NCBI GenBank assembly: GCA_030526885.1
Contig: JAUNBV010000121.1
Location: 1-5,677, forward strand
Source of the DNA: Syntrophomonadaceae bacterium
GTDB lineage: Bacteria; Bacillota; Syntrophomonadia; Syntrophomonadales; Syntrophomonadaceae
Direction of reading: 5' to 3'
Length of the DNA stretch: 5,677 nucleotides
Of the stretch, positions 5,659-5,677 are shown in pieces. Within the stretch, counting starts at the first letter, position 1. Every line of letters starts with the position of its first letter. The translations under genes and the position numbers were made by a program. Below the pieces are notes generated by a model, which searched no databases, had not been told where the DNA came from, and saw only the letters and a program-made list of their open reading frames with translations.

Positions 5659-5677
5659 GTGGAGAAACAGGGGTTGA
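5659..5677 (+). CDS. Possible start of the next gene, cut by the window edge
   Basis: GTG at 5659 opens a frame reading V-E-K-Q-G-L to the window edge, with a G-rich site (GGGAG, 5651-5655) only three bases upstream, closer than usual. Another option is the TTG at 5674 behind GGAG (5661-5664), spacing nine. The overlapping ATG at 5657 stops after six codons. Six codons are too few to say anything about a product. Confidence 0.2.

Overview
The window looks like chromosomal DNA of a Gram-positive anaerobe of the class Clostridia. The sequence is GC-rich (clearly over half G+C). The predicted proteins read like clostridial subfamilies: a PurA with the GINWGDEGKGR and GIAPVYADKYMKK versions of the family motifs, a DegV protein of the 'HWFTVDDLQHLKRGGR' type, and an ABC-2 permease of the 'W-D-R-x-A-L-T-M-P-V-S-R-R-D' type. 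The three -35/-10 pairs reported are of the housekeeping sigma-A type, two of them perfect matches to consensus. No mobile element, CRISPR array, tRNA or rRNA was seen. The assignment to Clostridia is recognition from memory, not a search.

Layout, left to right. (1) 1-464, plus strand: the 3' end of an ABC-2 type transporter permease whose start lies outside the window. (2) 465-693: a convergent intergenic region with two hairpins facing opposite ways. One, with its U-tract on the minus strand, ends the degV transcript. The other, with its U-tract on the plus strand, ends the permease transcript and is also a perfect palindrome resembling a ParB-binding parS site. (3) 694-1566, minus: a DegV family fatty-acid-binding protein with its own consensus promoter at 1617-1645. 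(4) 1827-4598, minus: purB followed by purA, 27 bases apart. They read as one operon for the two steps that turn IMP into AMP; PurA makes adenylosuccinate and PurB cleaves it. PurB also acts earlier, in IMP synthesis. (5) 4599-4751: the purB promoter (consensus TTGACA and TATAAT) and a leader of about 118 nt that can fold into a very long helix. (6) 4752-5077: no convincing gene. (7) 5078-5407, plus: a 109-residue two-helix membrane protein of unknown function. (8) 5408-5677: a hairpin-rich stretch, with a possible start of the next plus-strand gene at the very end.

Most of the window is ordinary housekeeping DNA. The part most worth a second look is the purB leader. Its 22-pair helix is continuous only if G-U pairs are allowed on the minus-strand RNA, which is the strand the promoter transcribes. 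It also contains a competing hairpin, so it has the layout of a regulatory RNA. I could not match it to a riboswitch class I know.
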